Assembly: GCA_018623785.1 (NCBI GenBank)
Contig: JAAZVD010000042.1
Coordinates: 1 to 9,182 of the forward strand
Length of the DNA: 9,182 nt
DNA from: Bacteroidota bacterium
GTDB lineage: Bacteria > Bacteroidota > Rhodothermia > Rhodothermales > UBA10348
Reading direction: 5' to 3'
Positions 1 through 7,056 of this stretch are shown one piece after another. The translations under genes were made by a program, and so were the position numbers. Each line of letters starts with the position of its first letter. Position 1 is the stretch's first letter. The notes beneath the pieces were generated by a model. It was not told the DNA's origin, did no database searches, and was given only the letters and a program-made list of their open reading frames with translations.

Positions 1-959
1 GCCAGGGCTGCCGCAAACGAGGCAATTTCGGAAGATTTCATGCGGAGGCGATGGTCCGCCATACCGCCTGTAATCGAATAGCCGCTCTCTACAACGTAGA
101 GACGGTTCATGCCGTCCATGGCTTCGGGATCACGACCCGCGGCAAAGCCGGCAGAAGCTGCCACCGGGTCAGGGCCGGTAGATGCGAACAGATCCGCATC
201 GAGACTCAGGATGACCTTGGCGGCAGAAAGATCATGGTTGACACGCGCCGATCGACCGTAAGCAGCACGCACGCCCTGAGCGGCATTGTTGCCGACGACG
301 CCGTGGTAGTCCACCCAGCGTACCGAGTCGAACCGCTGCTCCATCTGCCGGCGCACGACAGCCATCGTCATGGACGAGGTAGGTTCCGCGATAACCACGA
401 TGCGGGACGTTGTGGACAGATCGGAAACAAACGTGCGGAACGTGGCCCGATCAGAAACCGTATCCTGATTGCGGACGGCGCCAAGACGGTCCGGATCATA
501 GAGTGCGAGGATCGAGGCCTGCTCGAAAAGATGCGTGGCACCATGGCTGTCCGGATGATCCGGGTTGCCTTCTACTTTGGTGGGCCGACCATCGAAGCTC
601 TCGACCAGGAGTGGGCGCAACACACCGCGGAACGGCATCGAAGTGGCGTACTGGACAGGAACACCCTCCACGCGGTCCTCAGGCTGCCGCACATAGGGCA
701 CGATGGTTTCAACAGGCTTACGGCATGCCGTAAGACCGGCCATGGCCATCGAAGCACCCATCAGCTGGATGAACTGTCGCCGGGTGGCGCCACCGTTGCC
801 TTCCGTGGCGGGACCATCGGAAGCGCCGGGGAGAAATTCCCCCGCATTCATCTGCTTGAATTCGTGCGACCCTTCCAGGTGGCTGATGCTGCGCCAGAAC
901 CGGTTGCGTGGCTGGTCAGCCAACTCCGGGCTGTCGTCAAGTACAGGAAGCTCGATCAT
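1..959 (-). CDS. actB: ActB, alternative complex III iron-sulfur/molybdopterin-like subunit (partial, N-terminal 319 codons)
   Basis: ActB is the large periplasm-facing subunit of alternative complex III, which oxidises membrane quinol and passes electrons through Fe-S clusters and hemes to a cytochrome c or an oxidase. Only the first 319 codons are visible; the gene runs off the left edge, so the C-terminal Fe-S domain is not seen. The start ATG at 959-957 gives MIELPVLDD, and there is no ATG, GTG or TTG between it and the in-frame actA stop. A family-typical head follows (FWRSISHLEG, residues 21-30). Then comes a twin-arginine motif, TRRQF, at 59-63, a hydrophobic stretch, and LTAC at 76-79, which matches a lipobox. 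After that KPVETIVPYV (81-90) and VEGNPDHP (129-136) are typical of the molybdopterin-oxidoreductase-like half of ActB. It lies 45 bases after actA in the same frame, so co-transcription is likely. No clear Shine-Dalgarno sequence precedes the start. Confidence 0.93.
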   Translation of the reverse strand, partial: MIELPVLDDSPELADQPRNRFWRSISHLEGSHEFKQMNAGEFLPGASDGPATEGNGGATRRQFIQLMGASMAMAGLTACRKPVETIVPYVRQPEDRVEGVPVQYATSMPFRGVLRPLLVESFDGRPTKVEGNPDHPDSHGATHLFEQASILALYDPDRLGAVRNQDTVSDRATFRTFVSDLSTTSRIVVIAEPTSSMTMAVVRRQMEQRFDSVRWVDYHGVVGNNAAQGVRAAYGRSARVNHDLSAAKVILSLDADLFASTGPDPVAASAGFAAGRDPEAMDGMNRLYVVESGYSITGGMADHRLRMKSSEIASFAAAL

Positions 960-1004
960 GATAATGGCAATTCGGTGCGTACTCGGAATGAGCGCATTCT
1001 CCGA

Positions 1005-1652
1005 TCAATAGTGACAAGCAGAGCAGTTGGTGGGGGGTTCGATGCCTTCGGCGTTGATGCGCTGAAGGTTCTGCTCAACGAAATCGTCCGCGTACTCATA
1101 TCCCATCGTCGTGATCTCGTCGTTCGGACGCAGGAACTGCTCGGGATTCCGATGGCATTCCAGACACCATCCCATGGACAGAGGTTCGGCCTGATAAACC
1201 ACCTCCATTTGGTCGATCCGGCCATGGCAGGATTCGCAACCTACACCGTTGTTGGTGTGGACGGCATGACTGAAACGGGCATAGTCAGGCAGCTTGTGCA
1301 CCTTGATCCACTCGATGGACTGACCCGTGGCCCAACTTTCCCGGACCGGCAGAAGCTTAAGCGACTCGGTCCGGATCTGGCTGTGACAGTTCATACACGT
1401 CTGCGTCGCCGGTACGTTCGAATGCGCCGCATCCTTCACGTTCGTGTGGCAGTACTGGCAGCTGATTCCCAGCTGGCCTGCGTGCAGACGGTGGCTGTAT
1501 TCAACCGGTTGCTCCGGTGCGTAACCCACGTCGGTATACTCGGGGGAGAAATAGTACCAGATGAAAAAGATGGCGAAAACGCCGCCAGCCAGGGACCCTG
1601 CGAGGGTCAGGTGCGGCAGGATGTTCGCCTTTCTGGGGAATATCTGAGGCAT
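1005..1652 (-). CDS. actA: ActA, pentaheme cytochrome c subunit of alternative complex III
   Basis: This is a 215-residue multiheme cytochrome c that carries electrons in alternative complex III on the outer face of the cytoplasmic membrane. Five CxxCH heme-binding motifs are visible: CQYCH (65-69), CMNCH (86-90), CESCH (139-143), CLECH (163-167) and CSACH (210-214). Five is the number known for ActA. One membrane anchor lies near the N-terminus (about residues 16-34). The start MPQIFPRKAN and the ending PPTNCSACHY fit the family, so the ATG at 1652 is preferred. AAGGG touches the start codon and is too close to be a normal ribosome binding site. actB follows 45 bases downstream, matching the usual actA-actB order. 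The upstream gene ends in a terminator, so the operon promoter should lie in 1653-1813. Confidence 0.96.
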   Translation of the reverse strand: MPQIFPRKANILPHLTLAGSLAGGVFAIFFIWYYFSPEYTDVGYAPEQPVEYSHRLHAGQLGISCQYCHTNVKDAAHSNVPATQTCMNCHSQIRTESLKLLPVRESWATGQSIEWIKVHKLPDYARFSHAVHTNNGVGCESCHGRIDQMEVVYQAEPLSMGWCLECHRNPEQFLRPNDEITTMGYEYADDFVEQNLQRINAEGIEPPTNCSACHY

Positions 1653-1813
1653 CCCTTGAAAGGTCTGTCGGGTGGTGTGGAATCACAGAGCGCGGAAACT
1701 TAACGATTACCGCCTCGCGATAGAAGTTCACGCGTCTTGAATTTAGGAGGAATAGGCCTCAAAGGGTACCCCTTCCATCGCCTCTTATCGCAGCGAAAGG
1801 GGCAATCGTTTGG
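1653..1813 (-). promoter_or_regulatory. Probable promoter region of the act operon
   Basis: These 161 bases lie between the MATE terminator and the actA start and contain no convincing gene. The act operon promoter is expected here because transcription from upstream should stop at 1814-1846. I cannot fix a -35/-10 pair. An imperfect dyad, AAGGGTACCCCTT (1762-1774), centred on GGGTACCC with one extra C, is the only operator-like element. On the minus strand TACCCTTTG there resembles, with one base too many, the Bacteroidota TAnnTTTG element. The position is inference. Confidence 0.35.
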
Positions 1814-1846
1814 AAAAAACCTGCCGGAAGACAGATTGAACCGGCA
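1814..1846 (-). terminator. Intrinsic terminator after the MATE gene
   Basis: On the minus strand a perfect 6-bp stem, TGCCGG (1846-1841) pairing with CCGGCA (1827-1822), encloses a 13-base loop. Two bases later comes a run of six T (1819-1814). It begins four bases after the MATE stop codon. Stem plus T tract is the classic rho-independent form, although the loop is long and the stem short, so leakage into actA is possible. Confidence 0.65.
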
Positions 1847-1849
1847 CCA

Positions 1850-3208
1850 TCACTGACGCTGTCCCTGACTGAGCCTAAGAAATCGGATAGTCAAAAGAAT
1901 GGCCGCCGCTGTTAAACCCAGCACCAAACCGATCCACAACCCTTGCTCCTGCATACCCAACGGAAAGGCCAGTACATACCCCGAAACAAGACCTACGCCC
2001 CAGTACGACAGCACCGACAGAATCATGGGCTGATACGTGTCTTTCATACCGCGGAGGGCGCCCATTACGGCCACCTGCACGCCATCGACAACCTGGAACG
2101 CCGCCGCGAAAAACAGTAGGGGAACGGCCGTCGCAATGACAGCCTGGTTGGCCGGCTCAGCAAGATCGAGATAGAGGGAAACGACACGAAGAGGAAACAC
2201 CAGGAAAAGCACCGCCGTGCATACCATGAATGTTACCGAGAGCCCGACCCCGACCAGACCCGCACGGCGTGCTTCGACAGGCTCGCGTTTCCCGATCGCC
2301 TGTCCAACCCGCACGGAAGTGGCCATTCCGATTCCCAGCGGCACCATGAACGTGAATGCGGCACACTGAACGGCAACCTGATGCGCTGCCAACTGCGTGG
2401 TCCCGATCCATCCCATCATGATGACGGTCAGCATGAAAAGTGAGGTTTCGATACCCATAGAGGCGCCGATGGGCCACCCAATCCGGAACAGTTCCCGGAA
2501 CATGCTTGGGTCCGGTCTGGATAATCGCGAAAAGATGTGGTAGCGCCGGAAGTCAATCTCTCGTGCCACCCACAACGACAGCAACAAAAAGTTGACCGTG
2601 TAGACGCCCGTCGAGGCCCATCCCGTGCCCACCAGACCCATGGCGGGAAATCCGAACTTGCCAAACATCAGGACCCAATTGAGGAAGATATTCACCCCGA
2701 CACCGCTCAGCACGATTGCCGTCACCGCCCGTGGCCGGGAGACCGCCTCGGCAAATGAGCGCAGCGCCACCATTCCCAGAAAGGGAAATATGCCCCAGGA
2801 AATGGCTTTCAGGTAGGCATCCGCGCCACGCACATTGACGTCAGACTGCCCAAGCAAGCGCAGCAAGGAGCCCCCGTTCTGGATAATTACGAAGGCCAGC
2901 GTGCCCAGTCCGGCAGCCAGCCATAATCCTTGCCGCACACTTCGCCCGATGGCATCCTCGTCGGCTGCGCCAAAAGCCTGGGAAACCAGCGGCCCCACAG
3001 CCATGAGGATTCCCATGCAAAAAATGAGGGTGTTGAAGAAAATGGTATTGCCAAGCGCCACACCGGCCAGGGCTTCAGGACCGAGGCGACCCACCATGAC
3101 TGTATCCACAAAGCCGAGGGAAATGTGGGCCAACTGTGTCACGACAATGGGGAGTGCGAGCGTCATGGTGGCTCGCGCTTCAATACGGTATGGCCGGATG
3201 CGTGGCAC
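1850..3208 (-). CDS. MATE-family multidrug efflux transporter (NorM-like)
   Basis: This 452-residue integral membrane protein has about twelve hydrophobic segments, the standard size and layout of the MATE family. Such proteins export cationic drugs or metabolites in exchange for Na+ or H+. The N-terminal half opens with ALPIVVTQLAH (18-28) and GFVDTVMVG (32-40). D35, E254 (in MGIETSLF) and D375 (in VVDGVQVAV) sit where the acidic cation-binding residues D36, E255 and D371 of Vibrio cholerae NorM are known, so the transport core looks intact and NorM-like. The substrate cannot be told from sequence. The start is GTG at 3208; an in-frame stop (TAG, 3244-3242) lies 33 bases upstream with no ATG in between, and the only later option is ATG at residue 15. 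The gene is divergent from the glycosyltransferase to its right and closed by a terminator, so it is probably monocistronic. Nothing links it functionally to the act genes downstream. Confidence 0.94.
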   Translation of the reverse strand: MPRIRPYRIEARATMTLALPIVVTQLAHISLGFVDTVMVGRLGPEALAGVALGNTIFFNTLIFCMGILMAVGPLVSQAFGAADEDAIGRSVRQGLWLAAGLGTLAFVIIQNGGSLLRLLGQSDVNVRGADAYLKAISWGIFPFLGMVALRSFAEAVSRPRAVTAIVLSGVGVNIFLNWVLMFGKFGFPAMGLVGTGWASTGVYTVNFLLLSLWVAREIDFRRYHIFSRLSRPDPSMFRELFRIGWPIGASMGIETSLFMLTVIMMGWIGTTQLAAHQVAVQCAAFTFMVPLGIGMATSVRVGQAIGKREPVEARRAGLVGVGLSVTFMVCTAVLFLVFPLRVVSLYLDLAEPANQAVIATAVPLLFFAAAFQVVDGVQVAVMGALRGMKDTYQPMILSVLSYWGVGLVSGYVLAFPLGMQEQGLWIGLVLGLTAAAILLTIRFLRLSQGQRQ

Positions 3209-3240
3209 GGTGTCAGCGCTGCGTTCTCTGTACTGAGATG

Positions 3241-3269
3241 TCTATGCCGTGGTGTCTGGACTCGGACAA
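3241..3269 (-). promoter_or_regulatory. Possible promoter of the MATE gene
   Basis: On the minus strand TTGTCC (3269-3264) and CATAGA (3246-3241) are separated by exactly 17 bases and lie 33 bases before the GTG start. The match to the sigma-70 consensus is only 4/6 and 3/6, so this is a weak proposal. The spacing is the best argument for it. Confidence 0.25.
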
Positions 3270-3330
3270 AATCGATCGAGAAGCCGGCATGATAGGGGCT
3301 CCTTCCCCAAGTCACCAAGCATATTTCGTG

Positions 3331-3338
3331 TATCTTCC
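3331..3338 (+). promoter_or_regulatory. Possible -7/-10 element for the GT2 fusion gene
   Basis: TATCTTCC resembles the Bacteroidota -7 element (TAnnTTTG) at its first six positions. No convincing -33 TTG partner is visible upstream. If real, transcription would start near 3345. That would leave no usable leader for an ATG at 3350 but a normal leader of about 38 bases for the ATG at 3383, which is one reason I prefer the later start. Confidence 0.25.
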
Positions 3339-3382
3339 AGCCCCAATACATGGCCCACTGCCCGCGCCCCATCTTATTCTCC

Positions 3383-5437
3383 ATGCGTCCCGACGACGAA
3401 TACATCACCGTGCCATCTACACGGCCGCACTCAAAGGGCGAAACCGTCGATGTCAGCGTGGTCATCGTCAACTACAACGTACGGGATTTCCTTGTTCAGT
3501 CGATACGCTCGATAAAGCAGGCAGCCAGCCGTTTGACCATCGACATTTGGGTCGTCGACAATAATTCCGTCGACGACTCGGTGGAAACGATTCGGCGGGA
3601 TTTTCCGGATGTACACCTTATTGCCAACACTGATAACGCTGGCTTCGGCACGGCCAACAACCAGGCCATCCGTGAATGTCAAGGCGAATTCGTTCTGATA
3701 CTGAATCCGGACACTATCGTGCAGGAGGATACGCTGGAGACAATGGTATCCTTCATGCGAACGCATCCGTCCTGCGGAGCCCTCGGCTGTCGGATACTGA
3801 ATCCCGATGGATCCTTTGCCCCGGAGAGTCGGCGAGCCTTCCCCACACCGTCCATCGCCTTCTGGCGAATGACGGGACTCGGCAAGCTGTTTCCTCGGAG
3901 CAAACGTTTCGGTGGGTACAATATGACGTATCTGCCTATCGATGAAGCGGCCGAAGTAGATGCCTTGAGCGGTTCCTGCATGATGACGCGCCGCGAGGCC
4001 CTCCTGGGCCCTCGCGGCGCGGGGCTGTTCGATGAGGACTTCTTCATGTACGGAGAGGATCTTGACCTGTGCTACCGCATCCAGCAAGCGGGATGGAGCA
4101 TCTGGTACACTCCCGATACGTGCATCATCCACTACAAAGGGGAGAGTACCAAGAAGGGCGAAATCCGGTACGTGCGTCTTTTTTACGGCGCCATGCTGTT
4201 GTTCATCGAGAAGCACCTGGACCATCAGCCCGCCACCGTCCCGGCATTCCTGTTGCGGTTTGGTATCATGCTGCGTGCCTCGTTCACGCTGCTCGGGAAT
4301 GGTTTGAGACGACTGCTTCCGCCTGCCCTGGACTTCGGGGGGGTTTACGCGGCAACGGTCATGATGGCCTACCTGCGATTCGAGCAAACAGGAACGACCT
4401 TCACGCCCCGGTTTCTGGCAACGGTGGCACCTGCCCTGGCCTTGGTGGCTATCCTCGCCATTGCTCTTGGAGGCGGGTATCGTCGAAGTCGCCAGTACCC
4501 CTTTTTACCTGTCTTCATCGGCTTGTCGGTTGCCTTTCTGGTGGTCTCTACCCTGTCGCTATTCCTGCAGCAGTTTGCCTTCTCGCGGTTTGCCCTGCTC
4601 ACGAGCCTGCCCCTCTCGGCCCTACTTCTCTCGTCGTGGCGACTGGTCAAGGCCCGTAAGCGGCTTGCGGGTCGATCTGCGATCTTGGTGGGCAGCGCGG
4701 CGGAAGCAGGTCGCCTGCATCGGCTCATGGCGGCCCACCCCCGCCCCGAGTTCACGTTGGCGGGATATGTTTCTGACGAAGATGAAGCTGCCGAAGCAGG
4801 ACGCGTACCCCGTGTGGGGCGACCGTCTGGACTAAGGGACCTGGTCCGTATCCGGGGCTATAATGACATTGTTTTCGCTGCCGGCGACGTCGCCAATCAA
4901 ACCATCATCCGCCATATGCAGGCGCTGCGCGATCTGGATGTCCAGTTCCGTATTCTGAGCGCAGGCGGCGACCACATCATCGGAAAGGCCACGATCAATC
5001 ATCTGGCGGCGGGCTCCCTCTCCGGTGCCCCGCCACGCGTTGTTGAGTTGCGTAGCCCCGCTGCTCGCCGGTTTTTTGACTGGTCCGCAGGCTTACTGCT
5101 GGCTCTGCTCTACCCTGTACTTTGGTTGGCCAGTCGCTGCACGGGTCCCGAATCCGGGCTGCGTCGCGGCGTGAAGCGGCTCGAGGGGCTCCCCGGTGTA
5201 TTTGTGGGGTCCATGTCTCTCGTTGGAACATCGGAGCGATCCAAAGACGTTATTCCCGACATCTGGGGTATGCAGCCCGGCCTGTTTCCCGTATCGAACT
5301 CCCTTTCTCCTGAGGAGTTGGAGGACGAAGACCTTCTGCGTTCGGCGTGGCATTATCTTACCCACCAAAGCCCGGCGCTTGATGCAGCCATCATAGTGGC
5401 TGGTTTCGGCTCTCCACAGTCTTCGGAAGCCGCCTGA
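3383..5437 (+). CDS. GT2 glycosyltransferase fused to a degenerate polyprenyl-phosphate sugar transferase
   Basis: This 684-residue protein has two parts. Residues 22 to about 260 form a GT2 domain of the rhamnosyltransferase-like type: VSVVIVNYN (24-32), VVDNNS (57-62), the metal/nucleotide motif NPDT (108-111) and FFMYGEDLDLCYR (220-232) with E225-D226. It looks active. Residues about 310-420 carry some five hydrophobic segments, the first resembling the intact phosphotransferase encoded at 7057-8466 (AYLRFE here, AYYTRFE there). A Rossmann-like domain follows (431-550), then a shrunken copy of the catalytic domain. That copy keeps RRFFDW plus a membrane hairpin (562-583), SMSLVG (610-615) and QPGLFPVSN (631-639). 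It lacks the roughly 50-residue core and the Asp-Glu dyad, reading LEGLP where active enzymes have LDELP. Expected role: adding a sugar to a lipid-linked glycan at the inner membrane; acceptor and sugar unknown. An in-frame ATG at 3350 would add 11 residues of non-family sequence. accA begins 51 bases downstream. Confidence 0.9.
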   Translation: MRPDDEYITVPSTRPHSKGETVDVSVVIVNYNVRDFLVQSIRSIKQAASRLTIDIWVVDNNSVDDSVETIRRDFPDVHLIANTDNAGFGTANNQAIRECQGEFVLILNPDTIVQEDTLETMVSFMRTHPSCGALGCRILNPDGSFAPESRRAFPTPSIAFWRMTGLGKLFPRSKRFGGYNMTYLPIDEAAEVDALSGSCMMTRREALLGPRGAGLFDEDFFMYGEDLDLCYRIQQAGWSIWYTPDTCIIHYKGESTKKGEIRYVRLFYGAMLLFIEKHLDHQPATVPAFLLRFGIMLRASFTLLGNGLRRLLPPALDFGGVYAATVMMAYLRFEQTGTTFTPRFLATVAPALALVAILAIALGGGYRRSRQYPFLPVFIGLSVAFLVVSTLSLFLQQFAFSRFALLTSLPLSALLLSSWRLVKARKRLAGRSAILVGSAAEAGRLHRLMAAHPRPEFTLAGYVSDEDEAAEAGRVPRVGRPSGLRDLVRIRGYNDIVFAAGDVANQTIIRHMQALRDLDVQFRILSAGGDHIIGKATINHLAAGSLSGAPPRVVELRSPAARRFFDWSAGLLLALLYPVLWLASRCTGPESGLRRGVKRLEGLPGVFVGSMSLVGTSERSKDVIPDIWGMQPGLFPVSNSLSPEELEDEDLLRSAWHYLTHQSPALDAAIIVAGFGSPQSSEAA

Positions 5438-5488
5438 AACCGGCCAAGCTGCCGTAACCCTTGGTCCATCCACCAACCCATTTTCCGC

Positions 5489-6484
5489 ATGGCGGCCCCT
5501 TCGACTTCCCATTTGCTGGAATTTGAGCTTCCCCTGTTCGAATTGGAGAAGAAACTCGACGAGATGCGCTCCATCCGCAACGAGGAGACGGGCGCTGACC
5601 TCGAGACAGCTATCCAGGAGCTTGAAAAGCGTGTCGAGGAATTACGCACCTCCATCTACCACAATTTGACGCGGTGGCAGCGGGTGCAAATCGCCCGCCA
5701 TCCGGATCGGCCCTATTCCCTGGATCATATCGAGAACCTGACAGAGGGCTTCGTGGAATTGCATGGTGATCGTCTGTTTGGCGACGACCCCGCGATTGTA
5801 GGCGGCTTCGCGACGTTCAAGGGCTCCCGTTACGGTGGCCAGGATCAATCTGTCATGGTCCTGGGGCACCAAAAAGGCCGGGATACCAAGAGTCGTAAAT
5901 ACCGTCGTTTCGGCATGCCCAATCCGGAGGGATACCGCAAGGCATTGCGGCTCATGGATATGGCCGCCCGCTTCGGCAAGCCCATCATCACCCTGCTCGA
6001 CACCCCGGGAGCGTTTCCCGGTCAGGAAGCGGAGGAACGGGGACAAGCCGAGGCCATCGCCCGAAACTTGCTTGAAATGGCCCGCATGCCGGTGCCCATC
6101 ATTGTCATCGTTATTGGCGAGGGAGCTTCTGGAGGCGCACTCGGTATCGGTGTCGGGGATCGGCTCCTCATGCTGGAGAATGCGTGGTACTCCGTCATTT
6201 CCCCGGAAAACTGCTCCGCCATCCTGTGGCGATCCTGGGAGTACAAGGAGGATGCTGCGCGGGCACTTAAACTGACGGCTCCCGATCTGATCGAACAGGG
6301 AGTTGTGGATGCGGTTATTACTGAGCCCCTGGGAGGGGCCCACCGGGACCCGAAGGCTACTTCCCGGGCCATGGGCCATGCCATTGTATCCCACCTCGAG
6401 CAGCTACAGGGCCTGCCTCCGGAGGACCTTCTCGAGCAACGGCTTGCAAAGTATGATGCCATGGGGCCCTTCGAGACCATCTGA
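5489..6484 (+). CDS. accA: Acetyl-CoA carboxylase carboxyltransferase subunit alpha
   Basis: AccA pairs with AccD to move the carboxyl group from carboxybiotin-BCCP to acetyl-CoA, making malonyl-CoA for fatty-acid synthesis in the cytoplasm. The 331-residue length is close to the roughly 320 usual for the family. The N-terminus (residues 10-54) is a charged helical stretch of the kind AccA proteins have. Then come GFVELHGDR (87-95), DTPGAFPG (171-178), [15 protein letters not shown] (210-224), where E. coli has GEGGSGGA, and [13 protein letters not shown] (235-247), where SPEGCA is more usual. These small substitutions sit in otherwise well-conserved motifs and do not suggest loss of function. 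The start ATG has no Shine-Dalgarno sequence; the leader CCAACCCATTTTCCGC is pyrimidine-rich like others in the window. No terminator separates it from the fusion gene upstream, and the thioesterase starts 22 bases after its stop, so these three genes may share a transcript. Confidence 0.97.
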   Translation: MAAPSTSHLLEFELPLFELEKKLDEMRSIRNEETGADLETAIQELEKRVEELRTSIYHNLTRWQRVQIARHPDRPYSLDHIENLTEGFVELHGDRLFGDDPAIVGGFATFKGSRYGGQDQSVMVLGHQKGRDTKSRKYRRFGMPNPEGYRKALRLMDMAARFGKPIITLLDTPGAFPGQEAEERGQAEAIARNLLEMARMPVPIIVIVIGEGASGGALGIGVGDRLLMLENAWYSVISPENCSAILWRSWEYKEDAARALKLTAPDLIEQGVVDAVITEPLGGAHRDPKATSRAMGHAIVSHLEQLQGLPPEDLLEQRLAKYDAMGPFETI

Positions 6485-6506
6485 TACCTGCTCCGCCCCG
6501 CCTTCC

Positions 6507-6923
6507 ATGCCGTTCTCTCCGCACATTCATCGCCACCGGGTCCGCTTTCGAGAATGTGATCCCATGGGTATCGTCTACCATGTCCACTACCTGGATTGGT
6601 TCGAGTATGCCCGCACCGAGGCATTGCGCGATGCGGGCGTGCCCTACGCGGATATAGAGAACGGCGGACTGACACTGCCCGTAACGCATCTGGAAGTGAG
6701 CTATCGGGAATCAGCCCGCTATGATGAGGTGGTGCTTGTCGAAACCACGCCGGAGCTCTCGGCATCGACCGTTCGAATCAGCTGCCACTACCGTGTGCTC
6801 CGCGAAAAGGACGAAACCCTGTTGGCCACGGGAAGGGTAGATCTGTGTTTTTTTGATCCGCAGCGTGGGCGCCCGGTACGGGCGCCCGAAAAAGTGATCA
6901 AACTGATGGTGGAATCCGCCTGA
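6507..6923 (+). CDS. Acyl-CoA thioesterase, 4-hydroxybenzoyl-CoA thioesterase family (hotdog fold, YbgC/FadM-like)
   Basis: This 138-residue hotdog-fold enzyme should hydrolyse an acyl-CoA to free acid and CoA. The key stretch is RVRFRECDPMGIVYHVHY (11-28). D18 sits where the catalytic Asp of 4-hydroxybenzoyl-CoA thioesterases lies, and the HxxY part follows the YHxNY pattern with His replacing Asn. WFEYARTEALRDAGV (31-45) and CFFDPQRGRPVRAP (114-127) also fit the family. The frame is open further upstream to 6303, inside accA, but that part is shadow sequence; the ATG at 6507, 22 bases after the accA stop, puts the conserved motif at the normal distance from the N-terminus. The acyl substrate cannot be predicted. 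Its position after accA suggests a role in acyl-CoA balance or lipid remodelling. A T-TTT-TTT run and a strong hairpin lie near its 3' end and are listed separately. Confidence 0.92.
   Translation: MPFSPHIHRHRVRFRECDPMGIVYHVHYLDWFEYARTEALRDAGVPYADIENGGLTLPVTHLEVSYRESARYDEVVLVETTPELSASTVRISCHYRVLREKDETLLATGRVDLCFFDPQRGRPVRAPEKVIKLMVESA
6831..6887 (+). other. SD-like heptamer, slippery T-TTT-TTT and 9-bp hairpin inside the thioesterase gene (possible -1 frameshift site)
   Basis: Three elements appear in order. GGAAGGG (6831-6837) is SD-like. Ten bases later seven T (6848-6854) are in the exact phase for -1 slippage (T-TTT-TTT across TGT TTT TTT). Twelve bases later lies a perfect 9-bp stem, GGGCGCCCG (6867-6875) with CGGGCGCCC (6879-6887), closed by a GTA loop. 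In the -1 frame the next codon is TGA (6854-6856), so slippage would yield a 116-residue product instead of 138. The sequence elements are directly seen; the frameshift function is inference, and the 12-base spacer is longer than usual. Confidence 0.3.
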
Positions 6924-7056
6924 ATCGGAACCTTCCAGCCGCTGGACCTTCCTACTCCTCCTTTCATCTACCAATTCCTGCCAACCGATCGGCCGCCCCT
7001 GAAGACACGGTTACTACCCTCCGCTTATTTCTCTTTTCGCCAAGTTGTAACCCGCC

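Noticed and set aside
51..1703. A 550-codon open frame on the plus strand opposite actA and actB
   Set aside because: It lies antisense to two securely identified genes, its translation has no recognisable domain and the composition of a reverse-strand shadow (rich in R, H, V, G), and high GC explains the absence of stops.
1702..1810. Inverted 7-mers AACGATT (1702-1708) and AATCGTT (1804-1810) flanking the act promoter region
   Set aside because: About one such pair is expected by chance in 200 bases, and one arm lies close to the terminator T tract.
3295..3344. GGGGCT (3295-3300) and AGCCCC (3339-3344) inverted pair in the divergent promoter region
   Set aside because: Six bases with a 38-base gap is within chance expectation; not enough to call an operator.
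3350..3382. Earlier ATG for the GT2 fusion protein
   Set aside because: Adds only MAHCPRPILFS, unlike family N-termini, and leaves almost no leader after the possible promoter at 3331; kept as a possible alternative, not the main call.
3431..4387. A 318-codon minus-strand frame opposite the GT2 domain
   Set aside because: Shadow of a coding region with clear GT2 motifs; no family features in its own translation.
5442..5466. Weak hairpin GGCCAAG/CTTGGTC between the fusion gene and accA
   Set aside because: Seven pairs including one G-T, an 11-base loop and no T tract; not a supportable terminator.
5642..6394. A 250-codon minus-strand frame opposite accA
   Set aside because: Shadow of a highly conserved gene; no domain features.
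6303..6506. Upstream extension of the thioesterase frame with an earlier ATG
   Set aside because: It overlaps accA out of frame and adds 68 residues without family similarity; the ATG at 6507 gives the normal hotdog N-terminus.
6934..6946. TCCAGC-C-GCTGGA dyad after the thioesterase stop
   Set aside because: Short stem and followed by mixed pyrimidines rather than a T run; could be chance.
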